The notes under the pieces: model-generated | Databases searched by the model: none | Told to the model about the DNA's origin: nothing | What the model saw: only the letters and a program-made list of their open reading frames with translations | Shown: positions 29,376 to 38,992 of the stretch, one piece after another | Numbering within the stretch: the stretch's first letter is position 1 | How the letters are laid out: each line of letters begins with the position of its first letter | Made by a program: the position numbers and the translations under genes | Assembly: GCA_002733805.1 (NCBI GenBank) | Contig: NVXG01000005.1 | Span: 37,054-101,053, forward strand | Reading direction: 5' to 3' | DNA: 64,000 nucleotides | Source: Robiginitomaculum sp. | GTDB lineage: Bacteria; Pseudomonadota; Alphaproteobacteria; Caulobacterales; Maricaulaceae

Positions 29376-29494
29376 CCGATCCTTCGAGGCTCGGCGCTGC
29401 CTCGCACCTCAGGATGAGGAACTTTTGAAACGAACCAGACCCACACCACCCACCTCATCCTGAGGTGCGACCGTAGGGAGCCTCGAAGGATCGG
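29376..29494. repeat. Intergenic palindromic element, copy 1
   Basis: About 119 bp with nested inverted repeats: outer CGATCCTTCGAGGCTC pairs with GAGCCTCGAAGGATCGG, inner GCACCTCAGGATGAGG pairs with CCTCATCCTGAGGTGC, with a central TTTTGAAACGAACC...ACACC. A second copy at 36859-36976 shares the same layout and core. At one position in each stem the two copies differ in both arms so that pairing is kept. Confidence 0.85.
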
Positions 29495-29570
29495 TAAGCG
29501 GCAATTCGTGACAACGCGGCCCTCGGCTCGAAATGTTACGCTTCAAATTTCAGACCACTCAAAACCACCC

Positions 29571-30926
29571 CTAAACCGCCACCAGTTTCACCCCAAAAAC
29601 CGTGCCCTTCTTGCTGGTTAATTTCAGGACCAAATCGCCTTGGTTGGCTCGGGCCAATTCGCGGGCGATGGCTAGGCCAAGGCCGGAGCCTTCTTTGCGG
29701 GACGAGCCGGAAAATGGGGTAAACAATTCATCTTGGATTTTTTGGGGGATGCCGGGTCCGGTATCGGTGATTTGCAATTCAATTGCCCCGTTGGTGGTGG
29801 TGACCTCGGCGATCAGTTCGCCTGCGCCTTGCATGGCTTGCGAAGCATTGCGTAGCAAATTGACCAATATCCGGTACAAATGATCTGGGTCGACCTTCAC
29901 GTCTACATTCCGCTCGACCTGATTTTGCCATTTCACCTTGCAGGTCGGCCCCATACAGGCATCAAGCCATGCGTCTTCCAGCGCCAGAAACAGCGACAGG
30001 GTTTGCGGGATCGGTTCCGGGTCCGGCGAGCGGCCATATTCCAGTGTGGTTCGGCTCAACGCCACGCCCCGATCGATGGAGCGGACCAGTCGTTCACCCA
30101 TTTTGCGGGTGCTTGGGTCATCGCTGTCCGCCAAGCGGTCTGATACCAGTTGGGCACTGGTCAGGATGTTTCGCATATCGTGATTGATTTTGGCCACAGC
30201 TTCACCCAAAGCGGCGAGCCGGGCTTTTTGGCCCAAGGCCTGTTGAACTTCGGTTTGCAGCAAGGCCAAATCCTCTTCTGCTGCCCCGATTTCATCGCGG
30301 CGGTTCGAAGGGATTGCGATCAGGGTCGGGTCTTCCGGCGATTGGCGAAATCGGGTCATAGCATTGGACAGATTTCGCATTGGTCGAACTAGCACATACA
30401 GCAATACGGCGTAAATAAAGGCTCCGGCCAGCACTGAGATAATCAATGACATCCAAAATGTACGGACGGAAAATGCAAATAATTCGTGGGCCAGATCAGC
30501 CTCCAGAACCATCACCTCCAAGAACCCGCCCTCATTGCCGGGCAGTTGATCAATCACCCGCAAGTATTTGGGTTGGCGCAGCAGTAACGAATCACAAGTA
30601 TCGACCAAAGCTTGGCCAATCGAAGGATTACGTAAATCGACCAGAGAATTATCGCCGGGTTCCAGCGGTGCCGGTAAAACAATTTCGCTGATGCCGTCCC
30701 GATTGATCCGTACCGCCTTGATCCCGGCGGTTTCGAGCATTTGTTTGGCCACATCTTCGGACACCATCATGTCTTCGGCAATTTCGACACCAATGACCAC
30801 TAGCCGAGCGGCTTGCACCCGGTCTTGTAGCCATTGCGAGCGAAAGGCTGCCGCAGAGGGTAAAAAGATGGCAATTTCAGCAAACATAACAAATAAAATG
30901 GTCAACCAAAGCAGGCGGCGACCCAA
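29571..30926 (-). CDS. Sensor histidine kinase
   Basis: A 451-residue membrane kinase. TM1 (LLWLTILFVMFAEIAIFL) is at the N-terminus, then a periplasmic sensor of about 130 residues, TM2 (LIISVLAGAFIYAVLLYVLV), HAMP-like segment, HisKA-like helix with His in KINHDMRNILTSAQ, and HATPase with NLLRNASQAM, DTGPGIP and GSGLGLAIARELA. The only start in the track is a TTG at 30926; the upstream frame stays open about 30 codons (SKPASRRGTS) without ATG/GTG, so the true start may be slightly earlier. No response regulator adjoins. Confidence 0.88.
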   Translation of the reverse strand: MGRRLLWLTILFVMFAEIAIFLPSAAAFRSQWLQDRVQAARLVVIGVEIAEDMMVSEDVAKQMLETAGIKAVRINRDGISEIVLPAPLEPGDNSLVDLRNPSIGQALVDTCDSLLLRQPKYLRVIDQLPGNEGGFLEVMVLEADLAHELFAFSVRTFWMSLIISVLAGAFIYAVLLYVLVRPMRNLSNAMTRFRQSPEDPTLIAIPSNRRDEIGAAEEDLALLQTEVQQALGQKARLAALGEAVAKINHDMRNILTSAQLVSDRLADSDDPSTRKMGERLVRSIDRGVALSRTTLEYGRSPDPEPIPQTLSLFLALEDAWLDACMGPTCKVKWQNQVERNVDVKVDPDHLYRILVNLLRNASQAMQGAGELIAEVTTTNGAIELQITDTGPGIPQKIQDELFTPFSGSSRKEGSGLGLAIARELARANQGDLVLKLTSKKGTVFGVKLVAV

Positions 30927-31179
30927 CGATGTCCCACGTCGAGACGCAGGCTTGCTTGGTGCCGGTTTTTGCGCCGTTGCAGATGGTTGGTACTGGTCGA
31001 TGATAATCCCCGGTGCGATCTGATGTCCTGTTTACGCCGGGCCGGGCCTTTGGCGCAAACCAAAAGGATAAAAATAAGCAGAAAAACAGGCTAAATTCAA
31101 AGCGAAACGCTTGACTTGGCCCGCTTGGCCCCATAAAAACCGCCGCTCGAAACAAGTTCTAATTTCAAAGGCCGGTGCC

Positions 31180-31314
31180 ATGAAACGTACATTTCAACCA
31201 AGTAGAGTCGTGCGCGCACGTCGTCACGGATTTCGCTCGCGGATGGCAACCAAGTCAGGCCGTCTGGTTTTGGCCAGACGTCGGGCTCGTGGCCGCAAGG
31301 TGCTTAGCGCCTAA
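31180..31314 (+). CDS. rpmH: 50S ribosomal protein L34
   Basis: A 44-residue, strongly basic protein: [20 protein letters not shown] and [17 protein letters not shown], the standard L34 sequence. The ATG at 31180 is used (the track starts in upstream junk). It is the first gene of the rpmH-rnpA-yidC-engB block, which is conserved across bacteria. Confidence 0.97.
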   Translation: MKRTFQPSRVVRARRHGFRSRMATKSGRLVLARRRARGRKVLSA

Positions 31315-31321
31315 TCAAGCC

Positions 31322-31651
31322 ATGGCGACCCACCGCCTAACAATACGAAAACAGTTTTTATACGTGGCGCGGGGTCAGCGCGCGGCGCGACCCAATGTTG
31401 TGGTGCAAGCCCGTAAGGCTGTGCCGGAACAGTCCGGTATTCGAGCCGGATTTACCGCCACCAAAAAAATCGGCAATGCTGTGACGCGCAACCGCAGCAA
31501 AAGACGGCTCCGGGCGGCGGTACATGAACTGCTGGTTCCATATGGACAACCCGGTTGGGATTATGTTTTTATCGCGCGCAAAGCTACGGCGGATGTGAGT
31601 TGGTCGGTTCTGCTTGACGACATGAAAGCAGCATTGCTAAGGCTGCGCTAA
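31322..31651 (+). CDS. rnpA: Ribonuclease P protein component
   Basis: Protein subunit of RNase P, which trims tRNA 5' leaders. About 109 residues, with the family RNA-binding motif GNAVTRNRSKRRLRAAV. The ATG at 31322 lies seven bases after the rpmH stop; the longer track start overlaps rpmH. The usual yidD gene is not present between rnpA and yidC. Confidence 0.95.
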   Translation: MATHRLTIRKQFLYVARGQRAARPNVVVQARKAVPEQSGIRAGFTATKKIGNAVTRNRSKRRLRAAVHELLVPYGQPGWDYVFIARKATADVSWSVLLDDMKAALLRLR

Positions 31652-31715
31652 CCAAATGTAGGTCGGTCTGCTGCGCAGGCCAAAGGCCGGAACGTGCCAT
31701 AGGAAAGCCAAACGC

Positions 31716-33512
31716 ATGGAAGACCAAAAAAATCTGTTTCTGGCCATTGGATTGGCGCTGGTGGTGCTGACCATTTATCAGTTTTTGGTGGTAGAACCTG
31801 CCGCCAAACAACGCCGCGCCGCACAACAGGTCGAACAGGTGTTGGCTGAGGCAGAGGCCAAGCCGGCCGATCCGGTGGCTGAACTGATCAATCAAGTTGG
31901 CCGCCAAGCGCTGCAAGCTTCGACAAAAATAAGTATCGACTCACCGGCATTGGATGGATCAATCACTGCCTATGGCGGTCGGTTCAATGATTTGTTTCTG
32001 AAAAAATATCGCGAAGAGCTCGACCCGGACAGCCCGGAAGTTCAATTGCTTGACCCAGCACTGGATAAGGGCGGTAAATTTGCCATGTTTGGTTGGCGAG
32101 CAGCAGACGAGGGCGCCAACAACACCTTACCCGGACTGGAAACCAGCTGGCAGCTGACCAAGGGCAATGTTCTGGCCCCCGGTGCGCCGTTGGAGTTTTC
32201 CTATACCAGCAGTGAAAGCCTAGTGTTTACCCGGACCATTGAAATAGATGATTTGTATATGTTTACCGTGACCGACCGGGTGGTGAACGAAGGGGCAATG
32301 ACCCGCAGCATTCGACCCTTTGGTCAAGTGCGAAAATATGGTGATCCAACCGTTTTGCCCAAAAACGCCACTACTATGGAAAAACGCAAACTGCGCGGCA
32401 GTTTTGTCTCTCACCAAGGGGTGATTGGCGCGGTAGAGGGTGAAAACATCAAATACAATTACAAGAAAATCCGTAAAGGCGGCGGCTCGATCACCGGCAC
32501 CGGCGGCTGGATTGGCTTTACCTCGAAATATTGGCTGACTGCGGTGATTGCCCCCAATGATGAACCATTGGAAGCCAGTACAAGAATGTTCCGTTCCTCA
32601 CGCGGTGAAGACGTATTTGAAGCCAGCTTTATGGGTGCGGCGCGCGAGATCGCTCCGGGTGGCCAGACAGAAGTGCAAATGCGCCTGTTTTCTGGGGCCA
32701 AGGAAGTCAGCGTCTTGCAGGACTATCAGAATGATTTGGAAATTGCGCGCTTTGATACGGCGATTGACTGGGGTCTGTTCTGGTTCCTGACCCGGCCATA
32801 TTTCAAAGTGTTGGACTGGCTCTATGGCATTGTCGGGAATTTCGGCCTGGCCATTATGGCGCTGACCGTCATCATTAAAGCGCTCTTTTTTCCATTGGCT
32901 AACAAATCATATGAGTCGATGGCACGCATGAAAGCCTTGCAGCCCAAAATGGAAGAGCTGAAGGCGTTGCACAAAGATGATGGGCAAAAAATACAACAAG
33001 AAACCATGGCGCTGTATCAACGCGAAAAGGTTAGCCCGTTTGGTGGCTGCTTGCCGATCTTGCTGCAAATTCCGGTGTTTTTTGCGCTCTATAAGACGTT
33101 GTATATTTCACTGGAAATGCGTCATGCGCCGTTTTTTGGCTGGATACGGGATTTGTCAGAACCTGATCCAACCGCGATTGGCAATTTGTTCGGCTTGATC
33201 CCTTGGGACCCGACCGGCATTCCGGTTTTGGGCTCGGTGTTGGCAGTGGGTGTCTGGCCGCTGATCATGGGGTTGACCATGGGCGCACAGCAAATGCTCA
33301 ATCCACCGGCTCCGGACCCAGTGCAGCGGAAGATTTTTGCCTTCATGCCGGTTATTTTCACCATTATGATGGCGCCGTTTGCGGCCGGGTTGGTGATCTA
33401 CTGGTCGTGGAACAACTTCCTTTCCCTGATCCAGCAATATATCATCACCCGCAAGAACGGTGTGGAAACCCCGCTGGATAAATGGCTGGGCAAAGGTGGA
33501 GCCAAAAACTGA
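31716..33512 (+). CDS. yidC: Membrane protein insertase YidC
   Basis: A 598-residue proteobacterial-type YidC that inserts and folds inner-membrane proteins with or without SecYEG. TM1 (NLFLAIGLALVVLTIYQFLVV) is followed by a large periplasmic beta-sandwich domain (about 60-340) and the conserved five-helix core (NFGLAIMALTVIIKALFFPL, GGCLPILLQIPVFFALYKTL, MGAQQMLNPP, IYWSWNNFLSLIQQYII). Starts with ATG 31716. The 3' end overlaps engB by 31 nt. Confidence 0.97.
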   Translation: MEDQKNLFLAIGLALVVLTIYQFLVVEPAAKQRRAAQQVEQVLAEAEAKPADPVAELINQVGRQALQASTKISIDSPALDGSITAYGGRFNDLFLKKYREELDPDSPEVQLLDPALDKGGKFAMFGWRAADEGANNTLPGLETSWQLTKGNVLAPGAPLEFSYTSSESLVFTRTIEIDDLYMFTVTDRVVNEGAMTRSIRPFGQVRKYGDPTVLPKNATTMEKRKLRGSFVSHQGVIGAVEGENIKYNYKKIRKGGGSITGTGGWIGFTSKYWLTAVIAPNDEPLEASTRMFRSSRGEDVFEASFMGAAREIAPGGQTEVQMRLFSGAKEVSVLQDYQNDLEIARFDTAIDWGLFWFLTRPYFKVLDWLYGIVGNFGLAIMALTVIIKALFFPLANKSYESMARMKALQPKMEELKALHKDDGQKIQQETMALYQREKVSPFGGCLPILLQIPVFFALYKTLYISLEMRHAPFFGWIRDLSEPDPTAIGNLFGLIPWDPTGIPVLGSVLAVGVWPLIMGLTMGAQQMLNPPAPDPVQRKIFAFMPVIFTIMMAPFAAGLVIYWSWNNFLSLIQQYIITRKNGVETPLDKWLGKGGAKN

Positions 33513-34189
33513 CCGATGAAGAAAGCCAAGCCCTGAACGAGAAGAAGCGCGAAACAGCACGATTGTTGTTTGCCCGTGAGTGCCGCTTTGTCATGGGCGC
33601 GGTGGACCTGAAACACCTGCCACCGCCAGACCTACCCGAAGTGGCCTTTGCTGGGCGCTCCAATGTGGGCAAGTCCACCTTGCTAAATGCAATCACTGGA
33701 CGCAAGGCGCTAGCCCGGGCTTCCAACACACCGGGGCGCACCCGCGAGCTAAATTTTTTCAATCTGGACGACCGCTTGATGCTGGTTGATCTGCCGGGCT
33801 ACGGCTATGCGCGGACCTCGCGCGATGTGGTGGAACGCTGGACCAAATTGACCCGGGCCTACCTGAAAGGTCGGGCCAACTTAACCCGGTGTTTTTTGCT
33901 GATTGATGGCCGCCATGGGATCAAGCCCAATGATCTGGCCATTATGGACGAATTTGATGAGGCCGCCGTGGTCTATCAACTGGTCCTGACCAAATTTGAC
34001 AAAGTGAAACAAGGCGAGAGATCCAAAGTTTTGGAAAAAACACGCGCCGCCATTGCCAAACGACCGGCAGCTCACCCAGAGATATTGGGCGTTAGCTCGC
34101 ACAAGGGTGATGGCATTGCTGATTTACGTCTGGCCATGTTGGACCTAGCCTTGGTTGAGCCGCGCAAATCTGAGGAGAGCAGCGAGTAA
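33482..34189 (+). CDS. engB: Ribosome biogenesis GTPase YsxC/EngB
   Basis: GTPase for 50S subunit assembly, 235 residues. G1 AGRSNVGKST, G2 TPGRTRELN, G3 DLPGYGYA, G4 TKFDK and G5 SSHKGDG are all present. The track ATG at 33482 overlaps yidC; the conserved family region begins about 25 codons in, so a later start is possible. Overlaps the next gene by one base. Confidence 0.95.
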   Translation: MAGQRWSQKLTDEESQALNEKKRETARLLFARECRFVMGAVDLKHLPPPDLPEVAFAGRSNVGKSTLLNAITGRKALARASNTPGRTRELNFFNLDDRLMLVDLPGYGYARTSRDVVERWTKLTRAYLKGRANLTRCFLLIDGRHGIKPNDLAIMDEFDEAAVVYQLVLTKFDKVKQGERSKVLEKTRAAIAKRPAAHPEILGVSSHKGDGIADLRLAMLDLALVEPRKSEESSE

Positions 34190-35220
34190 TGGTCCGGTTG
34201 TCGGCATTGTTACTGATTGTGCTGAGCTTCGGATTATACCTGTTTGGGGCCGGTTCTGTCCGTGCAGCGGGACAGGAACTTTGCAATGAAACCAGCTATA
34301 TCTTGTATTCCGCCATTGCGTTTCCCGAACATGGCGAACTGATTTCCGAAGGCTGGAACCGGTTGCGCCCCGGTGAGTGCCGCACGGTATTGCCCGCGCC
34401 CATTCCGCCCGGAGATTATTATGTTTTTGCCCATTCATCGCCGTCGCATCGCGGCGGGATACGCCAATGGAGTGGCCCAACCCCGCTTTGCGTTGATATT
34501 GGTCATTTTTCAGTGGCGGCCATGGCCAATTGCCAAAACCTGGGTCTGGAAGCGCGCAGTTTTCATGTGATTGATGGCAACCCACCAGATGGCAGGCGCA
34601 CGATCTTTACCGAAACCGGGGAGTTTGGAACCCGGGCTGGGTTGGCCGGGTTGCAGCGCCTATTGGGCGATAATGGTTTGAATGTAAGCAGAGTGGATGG
34701 CTATGCCGGGCGGCGTACCCAGATTGCGGTGCGTAGTTATCTCAAACAGATGAGAGTGGCCGAGCGCCCCAGCGATGCCAGTTTGATGGATATGCTGGAA
34801 AAGACCGGAGCCAAGGCAATTCGCGCCACCGGGTTGGAGGTCTGTAATCAGGCGGATGAACGCATCTGGACGGCCTACGCCCACCGGCGGGGCAATCAAT
34901 GGGAAAGTCGTGGTTGGTGGTCCTTGGCCAGTGGCGCTTGCATGCAATTGATCAATCAGCCCATTTCCAAACGCGACAAATACTACATTTATGCCGGCCT
35001 GGAGCAACCTGGTGGCGAAACAGGCTTGGTGAATGCCAAAGAGACTTTTTGTATTTCACAGGTTAAGTTCTCAATATTTGGTCGTCATGATTGTGGCATT
35101 AGGGGGTATCTGGAAACCCCGTTTGCCAAGGTTGAGATGAGCAAGGAGAAATTGACCAAAGTGATTTTTACAGCAGAAGATTTTGGGGCAAACAAAACCT
35201 CCGGGTTGGTGGTGCAATGA
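34189..35220 (+). CDS. Exported double-DUF1036 protein with a peptidoglycan-binding-like domain
   Basis: A 343-residue protein with signal peptide (LLLIVLSFGLYLFGAGSVRA). Two DUF1036-like modules are visible: ELCNETSYILYSAIAF...GDYYVFAHSS and VCNQADERIWTAYAHRRG...KYYIYAG, each with conserved Cys/Trp. Between them is AGLQRLLGDNGLNVSRVDGYAGRRTQIAV, which resembles the PG_binding_1 three-helix fold. Likely periplasmic. In many Alphaproteobacteria argB occupies the place between engB and the nucleotidase; here this gene does, tightly coupled on both sides. Function unknown. Confidence 0.8.
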   Translation: MVRLSALLLIVLSFGLYLFGAGSVRAAGQELCNETSYILYSAIAFPEHGELISEGWNRLRPGECRTVLPAPIPPGDYYVFAHSSPSHRGGIRQWSGPTPLCVDIGHFSVAAMANCQNLGLEARSFHVIDGNPPDGRRTIFTETGEFGTRAGLAGLQRLLGDNGLNVSRVDGYAGRRTQIAVRSYLKQMRVAERPSDASLMDMLEKTGAKAIRATGLEVCNQADERIWTAYAHRRGNQWESRGWWSLASGACMQLINQPISKRDKYYIYAGLEQPGGETGLVNAKETFCISQVKFSIFGRHDCGIRGYLETPFAKVEMSKEKLTKVIFTAEDFGANKTSGLVVQ

Positions 35221-35915
35221 TCCGCCGGTTGCAAGCCAGCCGCAATTGGGTGTTTGATCTGGACAATACCTTGTACCCGGCCGAGTGCGATCTGTTCGCG
35301 CAGATCGACCAACGCATGACCAAGTTTGTGTCTGAATATCTGCAAATGCATCCGGAAAAAGCCCGCAAGCTCCAAAAAAAGTATTATCTGGAACACGGCA
35401 CCACGTTGAACGGTTTGATGGAAAATCACCGGATCGAGCCAGAAGAATTCCTTGAGTTTGTCCACGATATTGACCATTCGGTCTTGCCGCACAGCCCTGA
35501 TCTGCGCCGGGCCATCGAGGCGCTGCCGGGCCGCAAAATGGTATTCACCAACGGCTCCAATGGTCATGCAACTTCGGTTTTAGCGGCCCTAGGGCTACAG
35601 GATATTTTTGACGGCATTGTCGACATCGAAGCCACTGGATTTATACCCAAACCGTCCCAACCGGCCTATGACCATCTGGTGAAACACTTTGATCTTGTGC
35701 CCGATCAGTCGGTATTATTCGAAGACCTGTCGCGTAATTTATTGCCAGCCCATGACATGGGATTTGTGACCGTTTTGGTTTATTCGAACAAGGACTGGAG
35801 CCATGAACCCGAAGCGGCCCGTCCGGCCAGCTCTAGCGCTACAGAACAACACGTACATTTCTCTACCGATAACCTAACCGAATTCCTGGTCAATTTGAGC
35901 GGAGAGCCGTCATGA
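35217..35915 (+). CDS. HAD-family pyrimidine 5'-nucleotidase
   Basis: A 232-residue HAD hydrolase of the Sdt1/pyrimidine-nucleotidase group. Motif [18 protein letters not shown] (nucleophile Asp), motif [12 protein letters not shown], motif III KPSQPAY and motif [13 protein letters not shown] are in order, with a helical cap between I and II. Overlaps both neighbours by four bases, inside an operon ending with dapD, an arrangement common in Alphaproteobacteria. Confidence 0.9.
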   Translation: MIRRLQASRNWVFDLDNTLYPAECDLFAQIDQRMTKFVSEYLQMHPEKARKLQKKYYLEHGTTLNGLMENHRIEPEEFLEFVHDIDHSVLPHSPDLRRAIEALPGRKMVFTNGSNGHATSVLAALGLQDIFDGIVDIEATGFIPKPSQPAYDHLVKHFDLVPDQSVLFEDLSRNLLPAHDMGFVTVLVYSNKDWSHEPEAARPASSSATEQHVHFSTDNLTEFLVNLSGEPS

Positions 35916-36724
35916 ACCAACAACAGGCTAAATCCATTATCGAAGCGGCATCTGCTGGTGAGGCCATTGATGAGGCGGTGGTTCGAGAAGCGGTGGATGC
36001 AGCCTTTGGTTGGCTTGACGATGGCTCGGCGCGGGTGGCTGAACCTCTGCCCAGCGGGGAGTGGCAGGTCAATGTCTGGCTGAAACAAGCCGTGTTGCTG
36101 AGCTTTGGCCTGTTCCCGTCGGCATTGGTTGAGCGCGGTGATCTGGGCAATAATTTTGACAAAATGCCGCGCAAAACCGAAGGCTGGACCGAAGCAGACT
36201 TTGCCAATGCAGGGTTTCGCATGGTGCCGCCGGCCAATGTGCGGCGCGGGGCATTTATTGGCCGCGACGTGGTTTTGATGCCGTCTTTTGTCAATGTCGG
36301 AGCCTATGTCGGCAATGGCACCATGATCGACACCTGGGCCTCGGTTGGCTCATGCGCGCAAGTCGGGGCCAATTGCCATATCTCGGCTGGTGCCGGGATC
36401 GGCGGCGTGCTGGAGCCGCTACAGGCCAATCCGGTGATCATCGAGGACAATTGCTTTATCGGGGCGCGCTCCGAAGTGGTCGAAGGCATGTTTATCGGCG
36501 AAGGCTCAGTGCTGGCCATGGGCGTGTTCATCACCAAAAGCACCAAAATTGTCGATCGGGCGACCGGCGAGATCAGCTATGGCCGGGTGCCACCATACTC
36601 TGTCGTGGTGCCGGGCGCGTTGCCCGACCCCAAAGGCGGACCGTCATTGGCCTGTGCCGTGATCATCAAAACCGTCGACGCTCAAACCCGCGCCAAAACC
36701 GCCATCAATGATCTGTTGCGGTAG
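35912..36724 (+). CDS. dapD: Tetrahydrodipicolinate N-succinyltransferase
   Basis: Lysine/diaminopimelate pathway enzyme that succinylates tetrahydrodipicolinate using succinyl-CoA. 270 residues: an N-terminal helical domain, then a left-handed beta-helix with hexapeptide repeats ([32 protein letters not shown]), ending with [27 protein letters not shown]. The trimeric LbH fold is characteristic. dapE does not follow; intergenic repeats do. Confidence 0.96.
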   Translation: MNQQQAKSIIEAASAGEAIDEAVVREAVDAAFGWLDDGSARVAEPLPSGEWQVNVWLKQAVLLSFGLFPSALVERGDLGNNFDKMPRKTEGWTEADFANAGFRMVPPANVRRGAFIGRDVVLMPSFVNVGAYVGNGTMIDTWASVGSCAQVGANCHISAGAGIGGVLEPLQANPVIIEDNCFIGARSEVVEGMFIGEGSVLAMGVFITKSTKIVDRATGEISYGRVPPYSVVVPGALPDPKGGPSLACAVIIKTVDAQTRAKTAINDLLR

Positions 36725-36763
36725 TTTATTCGGATAGCCGCCTTCGCGGTTCCCGGATTTAGT

Positions 36764-36816
36764 CCGGGGTCCAGACCAACTAGATGCAAATGGCAATCAG
36801 CAAAGCTGGACCCCGG
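36764..36816. repeat. Short intergenic palindrome (CCGGGGTCCAG/CTGGACCCCGG)
   Basis: Perfect 11-bp arms (36764-36774 and 36806-36816) around a 31-bp spacer, directly downstream of dapD. The same half-site (GAGCCGGGGTCCAG) recurs at 38831-38844, so it is a dispersed repeat rather than a dedicated terminator. Confidence 0.75.
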
Positions 36817-36858
36817 CTCGAAGGCCGGGGACCGGGGTGGGGTGTGTCCATGCCGCTT

Positions 36859-36976
36859 GCCGATGCTTCGAGGCCGCTTCGCGGCACCTCAGCATGAGGT
36901 GGTTTTTGAAACGAACCCAACCCACACCTCCCACCTCATGCTGAGGTGCGACCAAAGGGAGCCTCGAAGCATCGGC
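36859..36976. repeat. Intergenic palindromic element, copy 2
   Basis: About 118 bp, same architecture as 29376-29494: outer CGATGCTTCGAGGCC with GAGCCTCGAAGCATCGG, inner GCACCTCAGCATGAGG with CCTCATGCTGAGGTGC, centre TTTTTGAAACGAACCCAACCC. Compared with copy 1, the changed base in each stem (CC to GC) is matched by a change on the other arm. Confidence 0.85.
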
Positions 36977-37071
36977 GAGCGTCGAGAACCGGTTTGTCAA
37001 TTGCTGAAGTACTGTGTTACTGCTTGAACAACAAAACAGGGCCACATTGGCTGCGGTTCAGGGGAACTCAC

Positions 37072-38805
37072 ATGACAATCAAAAATCTTTTATTGGCTAC
37101 GTCAATTGCTGCGCTCGCCGTGTTGGGCGGTTGCGCGCCTGCTGATGAAAACGCATCGGCTCCGGAGCAAATTCAGCCCACGACCCAGTGGAGCACTTTT
37201 CGTGCGGCATTTTTGGACGAGTATTTTCAGGTGAACCCGACCTTTGCGGTGTATCAAGGCAAACACGAATTTGACAGTCAATTGCCCGATTGGAGCAAAC
37301 CGGGTCTCAATTATCAGATCAAAAGCCGCCAGCAAGCCATTGCAGACGCCTAAGCCTTGAACGACACAAACTGGAGCGAAGCCGACAAGTTTGAACGGAA
37401 TTATTTAATTGCCACCTTACAAGGTGAATTGTTCTGGTTGGTCGAGGCCGATCAAATGCACAAAAACCCAAGATATTATCTGGGGGCGCTTGATCCGAAT
37501 GTGTATATCGCACGGCCCTATGCCGATGCTGAAACCCGGATGAAAGCGTTTATTACCTATGCGAAAAACGTACCCTTGGCCGCCGCGCAGATCGAAGCCA
37601 ATTTACAATTGCCACTGCCGGAAACCTTCCTGAAATTAGGCCAAGCCGGATTTGGTGGCTTTGCCAACTATTATTCGGGCGATGCCAAACTGGCATTTGC
37701 CGATGTAGACAATGAGCAATTGCAAGCTGAGTTTGACCAAGTAGCTGCCGCTGCGGCCACCGCCATGCAAAAGCTGTCTGATCATATAGGCTCAGTACCC
37801 GCCACGGCGGACGGCTTTGCGCTGGGCGCTACGAACTTTTCCCAAATGGTGGCCAGCACCGAAGGGGTGGACATTCCGTTGGAAGAACTAAAAGCCATTG
37901 GGTTGGCTGATCTGCAGCGCAACCAGCAGGCATTGGCCAATGCCTGTGCTGATTTTGCGCCAGATGCGTCGATCGTTGATTGCATGGCCAAAATGGCGGC
38001 GAACAAGCCAACCAATGGCCCGGTGCAAGAAGCCCGCGATCAATTGCCGCCTTTGCGCGAATTTTTGGTGACCGAGGATTTGGTCAGCATTCCAGGAACC
38101 GAATTGGCGCTGGTCGAAGAATCGCCGCCCTATAATCGCCAGAACTCGGCCTATATCGACATTCCCGGCCCGTATGAAACCGGCCTGCCTTCGGTGTATT
38201 ATATCTCGCCGCCCGACCCGAGCTGGGACGAGGCGACCCGCGCCGCCTATATTCCCGGTAAAATGGACCTGTTGGGCACGTCGATCCATGAAGTATGGCC
38301 CGGTCATTTCTTAAACTTCCTGCATGCCAATCGGGCCGGTTCAATCTTTGGCAAATTGTTTGTCGGCTATGCCTTCGCCGAAGGGTGGGCGCACTATAGC
38401 GAAGAAATGATGTTTGAGGCTGGATTGCACGCCGGAAACCCGGAAGCTAAAATCGGCCAACTGGCCAATGCCTTGCTGCGAAACTGTCGGTATTTGTCGG
38501 CTATTGGCTTGCATGCGGAAGGCATGAGCGTCGAGCAGAGCTATCAGATGTTCCGCAATGAATGTTATCAAGATGTCGGTAATGCGCGCCAACAAGCGGC
38601 ACGCGGCACCTATGATCCGGCCTACTTGAATTACACCATGGGCAAATTGATGATCCGCAAATTGCGCGAAGACTGGACAGCAACCCGCGGCGGACGGGCC
38701 GCTTGGAAAGCCTTTCACGATGAGTTTTTGTCCTATGGTGGTCCGCCCATTCCCATGGTGCGGCAATCCATGATGAATGAGGCCGAGGCTAAGGCCAAGT
38801 TCTAG
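37072..38805 (+). pseudogene. DUF885-family lipoprotein gene with in-frame TAA
   Basis: A DUF885 protein (putative metallohydrolase-like family) of about 577 codons. Lipoprotein signal with lipobox LAVLGGCAP; conserved HEVWPGHFLNFL (HExxPGH-type), YAFAEGWAHYSEEM and GKLMIRKLREDW. After IADA a TAA at 37351-37353 is followed in the same frame by ALNDTNWSEADKF and the rest of the protein, so a single point change (for example CAA or GAA to TAA) has split it. The downstream ORF (37357) could start at TTG but would lack the signal peptide. The ATG at 37072 has GGGGA upstream. Confidence 0.75.
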
Positions 38806-38811
38806 GCGGCG

Positions 38812-38845
38812 GTCCCGGTCCCCGCCCCAGAGCCGGGGTCCAGTT
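38812..38845. repeat. GC-rich palindromic repeat fragment
   Basis: Directly after the DUF885 stop, it contains CCCGGTCCCC and GAGCCGGGGTCCAG, related to the palindrome downstream of dapD (36764-36816). Confidence 0.6.
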
Positions 38846-38860
38846 CTTTTATGTTACGAT

Positions 38861-38961
38861 CCCCTCATCCCGACCTTCTCCCCACGGGAGAAGGGGCGCA
38901 GCTGGAATGCTCGGGGCAATAGTACTCCTTCTCCCGTCCGGGAGAGGCTTGGGGTGAGGGG
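38861..38961. repeat. CTCACCCC/TTCTCCC inverted intergenic repeat
   Basis: CCCCTCATCCCGACCTTCTCCC and, about 60 bp later, the imperfect inverse (GGGAGAGGCTTGGGGTGAGGGG), with an inner pair CTTCTCCC/GGGAGAAGG. This kind of palindrome is widespread between genes in alphaproteobacterial genomes. It sits between convergent DUF885 and mlaC genes. Confidence 0.75.
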
Positions 38962-38992
38962 CAACCATCAAATTCAATTACCGCAGTGCGGG

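Noticed and set aside
29376-29494. Palindromic element as a plain rho-independent terminator
   Set aside because: It has no T-run, is far longer than a terminator and recurs elsewhere as a 118-bp unit.
37351-37353. In-frame TAA in the DUF885 gene as a recoding (readthrough) signal
   Set aside because: TAA is not a known selenocysteine or pyrrolysine codon in bacteria, and no recoding structure was evident; a nonsense mutation or sequence error is simpler.
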